Source: Pseudomonadota bacterium | GTDB taxonomy: Bacteria > Pseudomonadota > Gammaproteobacteria > Burkholderiales > Burkholderiaceae_E | NCBI GenBank assembly: GCA_023388075.1 | Contig: JAEWGX010000041.1 | Location: 72,507-136,506, forward strand | DNA length: 64,000 nucleotides | Reading direction: 5' to 3' | Shown: piece by piece, positions 32,777 to 42,309 of the stretch | Layout of the letters: every line of letters begins with the position of its first letter | How positions within the stretch are numbered: position 1 is the stretch's first letter | Translations under genes and position numbers: made by a program | Notes under the pieces: generated by a model | What the model was told of the DNA's origin: nothing | Database searches by the model: none | Seen by the model: the letters and a program-made list of their open reading frames with translations, nothing else

Positions 32777-34912
32777 TCAGGCGATCGGGGCGACCGGCAC
32801 TTCGATGGTGGTGTCGGAGGCGGCGGCCTTCATGGACAGGCGCAGGCGTCCCTTGTCGTCGGCCTCGATCACCTTCACCCGCACCGTCTGGCCTTCCTTC
32901 ACGTAGTCCTCGACGCGATTGACACGCTCGTTCGCGATCTGGGAGACGTGCAGCAGGCCGTCGCGGCCCGGCAGGACCTGCACGATCGCGCCGAACTCGA
33001 GGATCTTGAGCACGGTGCCGTCGTAGGTCTTGCCCATCTCGACCTCCGCGGTGAGGTCCGAGATGCGCTTCTGCGCGCGGCGCGCCGCCTCGGCATCCAC
33101 CGCCGCGATGGTGATGCTGCCGTCGTCCTGGATGTCGATGGTCGTGCCGGTCTCCTCGGTGATGGCGCGGATGGTTGCCCCACCCTTGCCGATCACGTCG
33201 CGGATGCGTTCCGGATTGATCTTCATCTGGTACATCCGCGGCGCGAAGTCCGAGAGCTCCGCGCGCGCCGCCGGGATCGCCTGGTGCATGGCCTCCAGGA
33301 TATGCAGCCGCGCCTCGCGGGCCTGCGCCAGCGCGACCTGCATGATCTCCTTGGTGATGCCCTGGATCTTGATGTCCATCTGCAGGGCGGTCACGCCGAC
33401 GTCGGTGCCGGCAACCTTGAAGTCCATGTCGCCGAGGTGATCCTCGTCGCCGAGGATGTCGGTGAGGACGGCGAACTTGTTCCCGTCCTTGATGAGGCCC
33501 ATCGCCACGCCGGCCACGTGCTGCTTGATCGGGACGCCCGCATCCATGAGCGCGAGGCAGCCGCTGCAGACGGAGGCCATCGAGGACGAGCCGTTCGACT
33601 CCAGGACCTCGGAAACCAGCCGGATGGAGTAGGCGAACTCGTCGGCCGGGGGTACCAGCGCGGCGATCGCCCGCTTGGCAAGGCGGCCGTGGCCCACCTC
33701 GCGGCGCTTGGGCGTGCCGATGCGGCCCGTCTCGCCAGTGGCGAAGGGCGGCATGTTGTACTGCATCATGAACCGCTCGCGATACTCGCCGGTGATCGCG
33801 TCGATGATCTGCTCGTCACGCGCGGTGCCCAGCGTGGCGACCGCGAGCGCCTGGGTCTCCCCGCGAGTGAACAGCGCGCTGCCATGCGCCCGCGGCAGCA
33901 CGCCGGTGCGGATGGCGATCGGCCGCACGGTGCGGGTGTCACGGCCGTCGATGCGCGCCTCGCCCGACAGGATGCGGCCGCGGACGATCTTCGACTGCAT
34001 CTCGAACAGGATATCGCCCACCTCGCCGGCATCGGGCGGCGTCTGGCCCGCCGCCTGCGATTCCTCGACGAGCTTGGCCATCACCTCGGTCTCGATCGCC
34101 TTGATCCTCTGCTGACGCTCCTGCTTGACGCGGGTCTTGTAGGCCTCCTGGAACTCGGCCGCCGCGAGCGCCTCGATCCGGGCGATGAGCTGCTGGTTCT
34201 TCTCGGGCGCCTTCCACTCCCACTCCGGCTTGCCACCGGCTTCGACCAGGTCCTCGATGGCGTCGATCGCGACCTGCATCTGCTCGTGGCCGAAGACCAC
34301 GGCGCCCAGCATCACGTCCTCGGGCAACTGGTCGGCCTCGGATTCCACCATGAGCACGGCGGAGCTGGTGCCCGCCACGACCAGGTTGAGCTTGGAATCC
34401 TCGAGCTGCGTCGCGGTGGGGTTGAGGACGTACTGCCCGTCCGCATAGGCGACCCGGGCGGCGCCGATCGGACCGGCGAAGGGCACGCCGGAGATCGAGA
34501 GCGCGGCGGAGGCGCCGATCATGGCCGGGATGTCGGAATCGATCTCGGGATCGCTGGAGAGCACCGTGAGGACGATCTGGACCTCGTTCATGAAGCCTTC
34601 GGGAAAGAGCGGCCGGATCGGACGGTCGATCAGCCGCGCCGTCAGGGTTTCCTTCTCGGTAGGACGGCCCTCGCGCTTGAAGAAGCCACCCGGGATGCGG
34701 CCTGCGGCGTAGAACTTCTCGAAGTAGTCGACCGTGAGGGGGAAGAAGGACTGGCCGGGCTTCGGGTTGCGGGCTGCGACCACGGTGGCAAGCACCATGG
34801 TGTCGCCCATGGAGACCATCACGGATCCGCCGGCCTGGCGGGCGATCTCGCCCGTCTCGATGGTGACGGAGTGCTGGCCCCACTGGAACGTCTTCTTGGC
34901 TATCTCGAACAT
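32777..34912 (-). CDS. pnp: Polynucleotide phosphorylase
   Basis: PNPase is the 3'-5' phosphorolytic exoribonuclease of the degradosome. The 711-residue product has two RNase PH domains joined by the alpha-helical linker. A KH domain follows with the signature DVIGKGGATIRAITEETGTTIDIQDDGSITIA at about 566-598. A C-terminal S1 domain begins GKTYDGTVLKILEFGAIVQVLPG near 629. The active-site FALTRGE-like stretch appears as ALFTRGETQALAV. It lies downstream of rpsO, the classic rpsO-pnp arrangement, with a hairpin between them. Confidence 0.98.
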   Translation of the reverse strand: MFEIAKKTFQWGQHSVTIETGEIARQAGGSVMVSMGDTMVLATVVAARNPKPGQSFFPLTVDYFEKFYAAGRIPGGFFKREGRPTEKETLTARLIDRPIRPLFPEGFMNEVQIVLTVLSSDPEIDSDIPAMIGASAALSISGVPFAGPIGAARVAYADGQYVLNPTATQLEDSKLNLVVAGTSSAVLMVESEADQLPEDVMLGAVVFGHEQMQVAIDAIEDLVEAGGKPEWEWKAPEKNQQLIARIEALAAAEFQEAYKTRVKQERQQRIKAIETEVMAKLVEESQAAGQTPPDAGEVGDILFEMQSKIVRGRILSGEARIDGRDTRTVRPIAIRTGVLPRAHGSALFTRGETQALAVATLGTARDEQIIDAITGEYRERFMMQYNMPPFATGETGRIGTPKRREVGHGRLAKRAIAALVPPADEFAYSIRLVSEVLESNGSSSMASVCSGCLALMDAGVPIKQHVAGVAMGLIKDGNKFAVLTDILGDEDHLGDMDFKVAGTDVGVTALQMDIKIQGITKEIMQVALAQAREARLHILEAMHQAIPAARAELSDFAPRMYQMKINPERIRDVIGKGGATIRAITEETGTTIDIQDDGSITIAAVDAEAARRAQKRISDLTAEVEMGKTYDGTVLKILEFGAIVQVLPGRDGLLHVSQIANERVNRVEDYVKEGQTVRVKVIEADDKGRLRLSMKAAASDTTIEVPVAPIA

Positions 34913-34990
34913 GTTGTTGCTTTCCTTGCGCTAGTGGCGGGGAGCTGGAGGGACGGCGGTCCGACGCCCCGGTACGCCTGCATGACAGAA

Positions 34991-35010
34991 ATGCCCGCGC
35001 GAGCGGGCAT
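34991..35010 (-). other. Hairpin in the rpsO-pnp spacer
   Basis: An 8-bp perfect stem (ATGCCCGC with GCGGGCAT) around a 4-nt loop lies 20 nt after the rpsO stop, followed on the coding strand by TTTCTGTC. It is placed like the rpsO terminator/attenuator and the RNase III processing site known between these genes in E. coli. The T-run is weak, so partial readthrough into pnp is expected. Confidence 0.65.
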
Positions 35011-35030
35011 CTGGAATCTGGCGTGGCGGA

Positions 35031-35300
35031 TCACTTGCGCAGGCCAAGCCGCTCGATGAGCGACTTGTATGCTTCCGGGCTGCGGCCCTTCAAGTAGTCC
35101 AGCAGCTTGCGCCGACGACTCACCATCCTGAGCAGGCCACGCCGGGAGTGGTGGTCCTTGGCGTGCTCCTTGAAGTGATTGGTCAACTCGTTGATGCGGG
35201 TGGTGAGCAGCGCCACCTGGACTTCGGGCGACCCGGTATCGTTGGCGGCGCGTTGATATTCGGCGACGACTTTCGCCTTGGCTTCTGCAGCTAGTGCCAT
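35031..35300 (-). CDS. rpsO: 30S ribosomal protein S15
   Basis: S15 binds 16S rRNA and helps nucleate the small-subunit platform. The 89-residue sequence MALAAEAKAKVVAEYQRAANDTGSPEVQ is followed by the conserved HxxxHxxDHHSRRGLL segment, here HFKEHAKDHHSRRGLLRMVSRRRKLLDYL. The ATG at 35300 gives the canonical 89-residue length. A longer frame upstream is not used. It leads the rpsO-pnp operon. Confidence 0.98.
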   Translation of the reverse strand: MALAAEAKAKVVAEYQRAANDTGSPEVQVALLTTRINELTNHFKEHAKDHHSRRGLLRMVSRRRKLLDYLKGRSPEAYKSLIERLGLRK

Positions 35301-35409
35301 GATTTTCCTTAAAGGTACAAGGATTGGACTTGCGGCCTCGCCTGGCATTGCGGACCGTGCTCTGGAAAAGCGGGAAAGGGCGGATTATACTCCGCGGCCC
35401 CGCCCGACG

Positions 35410-36351
35410 CTACCGGGCGACCTCCGGCATTCCCGCGGGCGCGACCCCCGGATCCGGGCGCTCTCCGAACGCAGCCACCGCGATGCCGGCGAGGAGCACG
35501 GCGAAGGCCAGGAGTTGGCCGGGCGACGGAATCTCCCCAAGCAGGATCGCCGCCAGGACGGCGGAGCCGACCGGCTCGCCCAGGATGGAAAGCGCGACGA
35601 AGGTGGGCGAGAGGCGCCTCAGCGCCCAGTTGAAGGCAGTGTGCCCGACCAGTTGCGGGCCGAGCGCAAGGCCGGCCAGAGCCGACCAGCCGAGTGCCGA
35701 GTAGCCGAGCAGGGGGACCCCCGCCGCGACGGCCACGCCGACCAGGATCAACCCCGAGACGGCATAGACCAGGCCGACATAGCCCAGCAGGCTGAGGCGC
35801 GAGGCGAGCCGCCGCCCCGCCAGCAGGTAGGCGCTCACGCCGAGTGCGCCAGCCAGGGCCAGCCCGTTGCCCAGCAGCGGCTGGCGCCCGGCTTCTCCGC
35901 CCTGCCCGGCGTCGACGGCGAGGATCAGCAGGCAGCCGACGAGGCTGACCGCGATGCCCGTCACCGTGAGCCTGGCGAGCCGTTCCCGGAAGATCAGGAC
36001 GGTCGCGAGCCCGACCCAGACGGGGTTCGTCGTGACGAGCGCGGCGCTCGACGCGACCGAGGTGTACTCCAGCGAGGTGATCCAGGTGACGAAGTGCGCC
36101 GACAGAAAGATGCCCGCCAGGGCGGCGAGCCGCAGGTCCCTCGCGCCGAGGCGGCCAAGCTCGCCGCGGCGCAGCGCGCAGGCAAGCGCAGCAACGACAG
36201 CGCCAGCCAGCGCCATGCGCCATGCCGCGATCGCCAGCGAATCGATGCCCTCCTGCTGGGCGTAGCGCACCAGGATGGACGACGAGCTGGCCGCGAGCAC
36301 GCCCACCAGCAGCACCAGGAACGGAGCCGCCCGCGCCGGGAGCCGCTCCAC
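35410..36351 (-). CDS. EamA-family (DMT) metabolite transporter
   Basis: This 313-residue membrane protein has about ten hydrophobic helices arranged as two EamA repeats. The first spans about 15-145 with the TSVASSAALVTTNPVWVGL motif near 96-114. The second spans about 165-300 with ALSILGEPVGSAVLAAILLGE near 265. The family exports amino acids, metabolites or drugs; the substrate is unknown. The GTG start lies 7 nt after the dcd stop, so it may be co-transcribed with mrp-dcd. Confidence 0.88.
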   Translation of the reverse strand: MERLPARAAPFLVLLVGVLAASSSSILVRYAQQEGIDSLAIAAWRMALAGAVVAALACALRRGELGRLGARDLRLAALAGIFLSAHFVTWITSLEYTSVASSAALVTTNPVWVGLATVLIFRERLARLTVTGIAVSLVGCLLILAVDAGQGGEAGRQPLLGNGLALAGALGVSAYLLAGRRLASRLSLLGYVGLVYAVSGLILVGVAVAAGVPLLGYSALGWSALAGLALGPQLVGHTAFNWALRRLSPTFVALSILGEPVGSAVLAAILLGEIPSPGQLLAFAVLLAGIAVAAFGERPDPGVAPAGMPEVAR

Positions 36352-36358
36352 CAGAACC

Positions 36359-36925
36359 TCAGGCTTTCGGGAGCGTCACGCCCAGCTGGCCCTGGTACTT
36401 CCCGCCACGATCACGGTAGGAGGTCTCGCAGACCTCGTCGGACTCGAAGAAGAGCACCTGGGCGCAGCCCTCGCCGGCATAGATCTTCGCCGGCAGTGGC
36501 GTCGTGTTGGAGAACTCGAGGGTCACGTAGCCTTCCCATTCGGGTTCGAACGGGGTGACGTTCACGATGATCCCGCAGCGGGCATAGGTCGACTTGCCCA
36601 GGCAGATGGTCAGCACGTTGCGCGGGATCCGGAAGTACTCCACCGTCCGGGCGAGCGCGAAGGAATTCGGCGGGATGATGCAGACATCGCCCTTGAAGTC
36701 GACGAAGGACTTCTCGTCGAAGTTCTTCGGGTCGACGATGGTGCTGTTGATGTTGGTGAAGATCTTGAACTCGTCCGCGCAGCGGATGTCGTAGCCGTAG
36801 CTGGAGGTGCCGAAGGAGACGACGCGCCGCCCGTCCACCGAGCGCACCTGCTCCGCCTGGAAGGGCTCGATCATTCCATGGTCCCGCGCCATGCGGCGGA
36901 TCCACTTGTCCGCCTTGATGGTCAC
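36359..36925 (-). CDS. dcd: dCTP deaminase
   Basis: Dcd deaminates dCTP to dUTP, feeding dUMP to ThyA. The 188-residue protein contains the catalytic-site region RSTxAR-like KSTYARCGIIVNVTPFEPEWEGYVTLEFSN, with the conserved Glu (TLEFSN). C-terminal GKYQGQLGVTLPKA is also typical. Its ATG overlaps the mrp stop (ATGA), so translation is coupled to mrp. Confidence 0.96.
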   Translation of the reverse strand: MTIKADKWIRRMARDHGMIEPFQAEQVRSVDGRRVVSFGTSSYGYDIRCADEFKIFTNINSTIVDPKNFDEKSFVDFKGDVCIIPPNSFALARTVEYFRIPRNVLTICLGKSTYARCGIIVNVTPFEPEWEGYVTLEFSNTTPLPAKIYAGEGCAQVLFFESDEVCETSYRDRGGKYQGQLGVTLPKA

Positions 36926-38010
36926 GTGTTCTGCACCACGATGGCCGGGAACTTGTGCGACATGTCGCGCGCCTTCTCGGCGATGCGCACCGCCACCTTG
37001 CGGGCGATCTCGCGATAGCGCTCCGCCAGCTCTCCGTCGGGCTCCGCCACCACGGTCGGCCGGCCCGAATCAGCCTGCTCCCGGATCCGGATGTCCAGCG
37101 GCAGGCCGCCGAGGTAGTCGATACCGTACTCCTTCGACATGCGCTCGCCGCCGCCGGCACCGAAGATGTGCTCGGTATGACCGCAGTTCGTGCAGGTGTG
37201 GATCGCCATGTTCTCGACGACGCCGAGGATGGGGATTCCGACCTTCTCGAACATCTTCAGGCCCTTGCGCGCATCCAGGAGGGCGATGTCCTGGGGGGTC
37301 GTGACGATCACGGCGCCGGTGACCGGGATCTTCTGCGAGAGCGTGAGGTGGATGTCGCCGGTCCCGGGGGGCATGTCGATCACCAGGTAGTCGAGGTCGC
37401 GCCAGTTCGTCTCGCGAAGGAGCTGCTCCAGCGCCTGGGTGACCATCGGGCCGCGCCATACCATCGGCGTGTCCAGATCGATCAGGAAGCCGATCGAGAT
37501 CGCCTGCACGCCATGCCCCTGCATCGGCTCCAGCGTCTTGCCGTCCGGGCTCTCCGGGCGCCCGGAGATGCCCAGCATGGTGGGCTGCGAAGGACCGTAG
37601 ATGTCGGCGTCCAGCATGCCGACATTGGCGCCCTCTGCCGCCAGCGCGAGCGCGAGGTTGACCGCCGTGGTGCTCTTGCCCACCCCGCCCTTGCCCGACG
37701 CCACCACGATGACGTTGCGCACGTTGGGCAGCAGCTTCACGCCGCGCTGGACCGAGTGCGACTGGATCTTCTGGTAGACGTTGACGCTGACGTTGGCCAC
37801 GCCCGGCAGCTCGCGCAGCGCCGCGATGACGCGGCGCCGGATCGGATCGATCTGGCTGCGGGCGGGATAGCCGAGCTCGACGTCCACGGCGATGTCGCCG
37901 CCCTCCACCCGGATGTTGCGGGCGGCCTTGCTCGTGACGAGGTCCCGTTCGGTGTTCGGGTCCACGATGGACTCGAGCGCTCTGGACACGTCCTGGACGG
38001 TCGCTGTCAT
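36922..38010 (-). CDS. mrp: Mrp/ApbC family Fe-S cluster carrier ATPase
   Basis: This 362-residue P-loop protein carries Fe-S clusters to target enzymes. The N-terminal MIP18/DUF59-like domain (about 5-80) is followed by the deviant Walker A GKGGVGKS (106-113). The cluster-ligand motif Cys273-x-x-Cys276 lies in HTCTNCGH. The ATG at 38010 is preferred because AGGAGG sits upstream; an in-frame ATG 13 codons earlier is less likely. It is divergent from metG, a common betaproteobacterial arrangement, and overlaps dcd by 4 nt. Confidence 0.95.
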   Translation of the reverse strand: MTATVQDVSRALESIVDPNTERDLVTSKAARNIRVEGGDIAVDVELGYPARSQIDPIRRRVIAALRELPGVANVSVNVYQKIQSHSVQRGVKLLPNVRNVIVVASGKGGVGKSTTAVNLALALAAEGANVGMLDADIYGPSQPTMLGISGRPESPDGKTLEPMQGHGVQAISIGFLIDLDTPMVWRGPMVTQALEQLLRETNWRDLDYLVIDMPPGTGDIHLTLSQKIPVTGAVIVTTPQDIALLDARKGLKMFEKVGIPILGVVENMAIHTCTNCGHTEHIFGAGGGERMSKEYGIDYLGGLPLDIRIREQADSGRPTVVAEPDGELAERYREIARKVAVRIAEKARDMSHKFPAIVVQNT

Positions 38011-38174
38011 GGTCGTGACTTCCCTCCTGATTCCTTCACCCCTTTCCACTAGCCAGTCTATCCGAAACGGCCGCGGATCCCGCTCGAACGCCGGGTTCCC
38101 CGGCCCTGGCTTGGTACACTGCGGGGTTCGCGGTTCCCGCGGCTCCTCTACCGTACCGACTTGCCCGCCCTCCG

Positions 38175-40370
38175 ATGACCAGCTCCAGGCCAGGCTCCGT
38201 CAGGAAGCGCCTCTTCGTGACCACCGCGCTTCCCTATGCCAACGGATCATTCCACATCGGCCACATCATGGAGTACATCCAGGCGGACATCTGGGTGCGG
38301 TTCCAGCGGCTGGTCGGCCAGGAGGTGCACTTCGTCTGTGCGGACGATGCGCACGGCGCGCCGATCATGCTCAAGGCGGAGAGCGAAGGCATCACGCCGG
38401 CCGAGCTGGTGGCCCGCATCGCGGCGGAACGCCCGCGCTACCTGGACGGCTACCACATCAGCTTCGATCACTGGCATTCCACGGAATCGCCGGAGAACAC
38501 CGAGCTCTCGCAGGAGATCTACCGCCGGCTGAAGGCCGAGGGGCTGATCGCTGCCCGCACGATCGACCAGTTCTTCGATCCGGTGAAGTCGATGTTCCTG
38601 CCGGACCGATACATCAAGGGCGAGTGCCCCACCTGCCATGCCAAGGACCAGTTCGGCGACGCCTGCGAAGTCTGCGGCAGCGTGTACGCGCCGACCGACC
38701 TGATCGAGCCCTACTCCACGATCTCCGGGGCGGCGCCGGTGCTGCGAAGCTCGGAGCACTTCTTCTTCCGGCTCTCGGATCCGCGTTGCCGCCGCTTCCT
38801 GCACGAATGGATCGACAGCGGCGCCCTGCAGCCGGAGGTTGCGAACAAGGCGCGGGAATGGCTGGGCGGCTCGGGCGAGGCCGACGGCGAAGGTGCGGAC
38901 ACGCTCGCGGACTGGGACATCTCGCGCGACGAACCGTACTTCGGCATCCCGATCCCGGACGCGCCGGGCAAGTACTTCTACGTGTGGCTGGACGCCCCGG
39001 TGGGCTACCTGGCCTCGCTCAAGGCGCACTGCCGCCGGATCGCCCTGGACTTCGACGCCCTGGTCGCCCCCGGTGACGAGCCGTCGGCCGACGGGCGCGT
39101 GCGCGAGCAGGTGCACTTCATCGGCAAGGACATCATCTACTTCCACACGCTGTTCTGGCCGGCGATGCTGCGCTTTTCCGGCTTCAAGGTGCCGGACCAC
39201 ATCTTCGTCCACGGTTTCCTGACCGTCTCCGGCGAGAAGATGTCCAAGTCCAGGGGGACCGGCCTGTCGCCGCTCGCCTACCTGGAGCTCGGCATGAATC
39301 CGGAGTGGCTGCGCTACTACCTTGCCGCCAAGCTGAACGGCCGGGTCGAGGACGTCGACTTCAACCCGGACGACTTCGTCGCCCGGGTCAACAGCGATCT
39401 GGTCGGCAAGCTGGTCAACATCGCCAGCCGCTGCGCCGGCTTCATCGGCAAGCGCTTCGACGGCGCCCTGGCCGCGCCGGACACGTCCACGCTGGCGTCC
39501 TTCGCGAGCGGCTGGTCCGGCGCCGACGCGGTCGCCTCGCTCTACGAGGCCCGTGAGTTCGGCAAGGCGATGCGCGAGATCATGGGCTTCGCCGACCGCG
39601 TCAACCAGTACATCGACAGCGAGAAGCCCTGGGAGCTGGCGAAGGATCCCGCGCAGGCCGAGCGCCTGCACCGGGTGTGCTCGGACGCGCTGCGCGCTTT
39701 CCGCGACCTGACCATCCTGCTTGCACCGGTGCTGCCGGCAACCACCGCCAAGGCGGCCGAGTTCCTGGGGGTCGAGGCGGCTGCCTGGTCCGAGCTGGAG
39801 GAACCGCTGCCCGAGGGGCATCGCATCAAGCCGTACAAGCACCTGCTGCAGCGGGTGGACCCGAAGCAGCTGGATGCCCTCTTCGGCGTGGAGCCGGAGG
39901 CACCGCCCGCCGCCGGAGCCGGCGCGGGAACCCGCGCCGCGAAAGCCTCCGCCACCGGGCCCAAGCCGGCCCGAGAGGCCAACGCGGAAGCCGCGGCTGG
40001 CGGCAAACGCGCCGCCGTGCCCGGCGGGGGCGACGGCCAGATCACCATCGACGATTTCTCTCGCGTCGCGCTGAGGGTGGCCCGCATCGAGTCGGCGGAG
40101 CGGCTGGAGGGCTCCACCAAGCTGCTCAAGCTGATGCTGGACGTCGGCGAAGCCGAGCCCCGGCAGGTGTTCGCCGGGATCGCCGCGCACTACGATCCGG
40201 CCACGCTCGTCGGCAAGCTCACCGTGATGGTGGCGAACCTGGCGCCCCGAAAGATGAAGTTCGGCGTATCCGAAGGCATGGTGCTCGCCGCCTCCGGCGC
40301 GGACGATGGCAAGGGGATCTTCCTGCTGGAGCCCCATGCCGGCGCCGCGCCCGGCATGGTGGTGCGCTAG
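38175..40370 (+). CDS. metG: Methionyl-tRNA synthetase
   Basis: MetG charges tRNA-Met. The 731-residue protein is the MetG1 type. The HIGH motif is at 27-30 and KMSKS at 355-359. A zinc knuckle has Cys151, Cys154, Cys164 and Cys167. The C-terminal Trbp111/EMAP-like tRNA-binding domain (about 625-731, DFSRVALRVARIESAERLEGSTKLLKL) is linked by an Ala/Pro-rich region. The start gives the usual short extension before the Rossmann core (KRLFVTTALPYANG). Confidence 0.98.
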   Translation: MTSSRPGSVRKRLFVTTALPYANGSFHIGHIMEYIQADIWVRFQRLVGQEVHFVCADDAHGAPIMLKAESEGITPAELVARIAAERPRYLDGYHISFDHWHSTESPENTELSQEIYRRLKAEGLIAARTIDQFFDPVKSMFLPDRYIKGECPTCHAKDQFGDACEVCGSVYAPTDLIEPYSTISGAAPVLRSSEHFFFRLSDPRCRRFLHEWIDSGALQPEVANKAREWLGGSGEADGEGADTLADWDISRDEPYFGIPIPDAPGKYFYVWLDAPVGYLASLKAHCRRIALDFDALVAPGDEPSADGRVREQVHFIGKDIIYFHTLFWPAMLRFSGFKVPDHIFVHGFLTVSGEKMSKSRGTGLSPLAYLELGMNPEWLRYYLAAKLNGRVEDVDFNPDDFVARVNSDLVGKLVNIASRCAGFIGKRFDGALAAPDTSTLASFASGWSGADAVASLYEAREFGKAMREIMGFADRVNQYIDSEKPWELAKDPAQAERLHRVCSDALRAFRDLTILLAPVLPATTAKAAEFLGVEAAAWSELEEPLPEGHRIKPYKHLLQRVDPKQLDALFGVEPEAPPAAGAGAGTRAAKASATGPKPAREANAEAAAGGKRAAVPGGGDGQITIDDFSRVALRVARIESAERLEGSTKLLKLMLDVGEAEPRQVFAGIAAHYDPATLVGKLTVMVANLAPRKMKFGVSEGMVLAASGADDGKGIFLLEPHAGAAPGMVVR

Positions 40371-40385
40371 CCCTCCGCCAGAGAC

Positions 40386-42239
40386 GTGAAGCTTCGCGAC
40401 TTCCGCTTCCGACCGGCGCTCGTCGACTCGCTGAAGGAATACCGGCGCGCCGACTTCACCGCCGACCTCGGCGCCGGCCTGACCGTGGCCTGCGTGGCGA
40501 TGCCGCTTGCGATGGCCTTCGGGATCGCGTCGGGCGTGAAGCCGGAGGCGGGCCTGATCACGGCGGTGATCGGCGGGGCGATCGTCGCGTTGCTCGGCGG
40601 CTCCCGCGTGCAGATCGCGGGACCGGCCGGCGCCTTCGTCGCACTGCTCTACGCCATCGTCGAGCGCTACGGCATCGCCAACCTGCTGATCGCGACGATG
40701 ATGGCCGGGGTGATCCTGATGGCGATGGGCGCGTTCCGCCTGGGCCAGCTGGTGCGCTTCGTGCCGGTCCCGATCGTCATCGGTTTCACCAACGGCATCG
40801 CCATCGTCATCGCGATGTCGCAGGTGAAGGACCTGCTGGGCCTGGACATCGCGGAGATGCCGGCCAACTTCTTCTCGCAGATCGCGACCCTTCAGCAGCA
40901 CCTGCACACGATCAACTGGTGGGCCGTCGGGCTGGCCGTCGCCGGGCTCGTGCTGCTCATATTCTGGCCAAAGGCAGCGGGCAGCAAGCCGGTCACGCGC
41001 CGCGAGGCCATCATGGACGGTGAACCGGCCACCGAGATCCTTCGCGACATGCCGGAGGCCGCGGCGTCGAGCGCCCCGGCGGCGCAGGTGGCGTCGACGC
41101 CACCCGCATCGGCGCCTCGGCGGATGGAGCCGGATGCCCCTGCTGCCGCGGGCGACGGAGGCAGACCTCGCGGCACGGTGCTCATGGCCGTGTTGCGGGC
41201 GGTGCCCGGACCCCTGGTCGTGCTGATCCTGGGCACGCTCGCGGTCTGGGCGTTCGGGCTGCCGGTGGAAACGATCGGCTCGCGGTTCGGCGGCATTCCG
41301 CGGGAGATCCCGGACATCCAGTTGCCGGCCTTCGACTGGCAGACCGCGCAGAACCTGGTGGCGCCCACTCTCTCGATCGCCTTCCTGGGCGCGATCGAGT
41401 CGCTCCTATGCGCCCGGGTGGCCGACGGCATCCTGGGCGATCGCCACGATCCCAACCAGGAGCTCATGGCCCAGGGCGCGGCCAACTTCGTCGCCCCGCT
41501 CTTCGGCGGCATCGCGGTCACCGGCACGATCGCCCGCACGGTCACCAACATTCGCAGCGGCGCGCGGACGCCGGTCGCCGGACTGGTGCACTCGGCCGCC
41601 CTGCTCGCGTTCATGCTCCTGCTCGCGCCGATGGCGACCTTCATCCCGATGGCCGTGCTCGCGTCCATCCTCCTGTTCGTCGCCTGGAACATGGGCGAGT
41701 GGCGCGCGTTCGCCCACCTGCGCCACTTCTCGAACAACTACCGTCTGGTGCTGCTCGCCACCTTCCTGCTGACGGTCGTGTTCGACCTCACGGTGGCGGT
41801 CCAGGTGGGGCTGATCCTCGCAAGCCTGCTCTTCATCACCCGGGTCTCCTCGCTCACCCGCATCGAGCGCGTGCGACTGCCCGGGGATCTCGCCACGCTT
41901 CCGGACGGGCGCACGGTCGGCGCATGGCGCGTCTTCGGATCGCTCTTCTTCGGGTCCGTGGGCAAGCTCGACGCCCTGCTGGATCCGGCCGAGACGCTGC
42001 CCGACGTGGTCATCCTGGCGATGCACCAGGTGATCAACGTGGACACCACCGGCCTGGATGCGCTCAAGGGACTGCACCGGCACCTCGAGCGGCGCGGCGG
42101 CCGCCTGGTGCTGGCCGACCTCAACCAGCAGCCGGCCTCGCTGCTGCGCCGCTCCGGCTTCCTCGCCGACCTGGGGCCGGACAGCGTGTTCGACCGGCTC
42201 GACGACGCCTACGAGCATATCCGCGGCAAGCCGGCTTGA
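40386..42239 (+). CDS. SulP-family anion transporter with STAS domain
   Basis: This 617-residue SLC26/SulP protein has its transport domain at about 25-475. The signature ADLGAGLTVACVAMPLAMAFGIASGVKPEAGL and QIAGPAGAFVALL are intact. The C-terminal STAS domain is at about 500-610, with the regulatory loop VDTTGLDAL. A stretch rich in Ala and Pro (about 198-260) interrupts the membrane domain and is an insertion compared with the usual bacterial plan. Possible substrates are sulfate, bicarbonate or dicarboxylates. The GTG start lies 15 nt after metG, so it may be read through from it. Confidence 0.88.
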   Translation: MKLRDFRFRPALVDSLKEYRRADFTADLGAGLTVACVAMPLAMAFGIASGVKPEAGLITAVIGGAIVALLGGSRVQIAGPAGAFVALLYAIVERYGIANLLIATMMAGVILMAMGAFRLGQLVRFVPVPIVIGFTNGIAIVIAMSQVKDLLGLDIAEMPANFFSQIATLQQHLHTINWWAVGLAVAGLVLLIFWPKAAGSKPVTRREAIMDGEPATEILRDMPEAAASSAPAAQVASTPPASAPRRMEPDAPAAAGDGGRPRGTVLMAVLRAVPGPLVVLILGTLAVWAFGLPVETIGSRFGGIPREIPDIQLPAFDWQTAQNLVAPTLSIAFLGAIESLLCARVADGILGDRHDPNQELMAQGAANFVAPLFGGIAVTGTIARTVTNIRSGARTPVAGLVHSAALLAFMLLLAPMATFIPMAVLASILLFVAWNMGEWRAFAHLRHFSNNYRLVLLATFLLTVVFDLTVAVQVGLILASLLFITRVSSLTRIERVRLPGDLATLPDGRTVGAWRVFGSLFFGSVGKLDALLDPAETLPDVVILAMHQVINVDTTGLDALKGLHRHLERRGGRLVLADLNQQPASLLRRSGFLADLGPDSVFDRLDDAYEHIRGKPA

Positions 42240-42309
42240 GGACGGGCCACTCCGCCCAGGGACGCCCCGGCGCACCGGGACGTATCCGGGCGCGCCCTGG
42301 CGACCCGCT

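Noticed and set aside
38247..40907. 886-codon minus-strand open frame across metG
   Set aside because: It is antisense to an unmistakable methionyl-tRNA synthetase.
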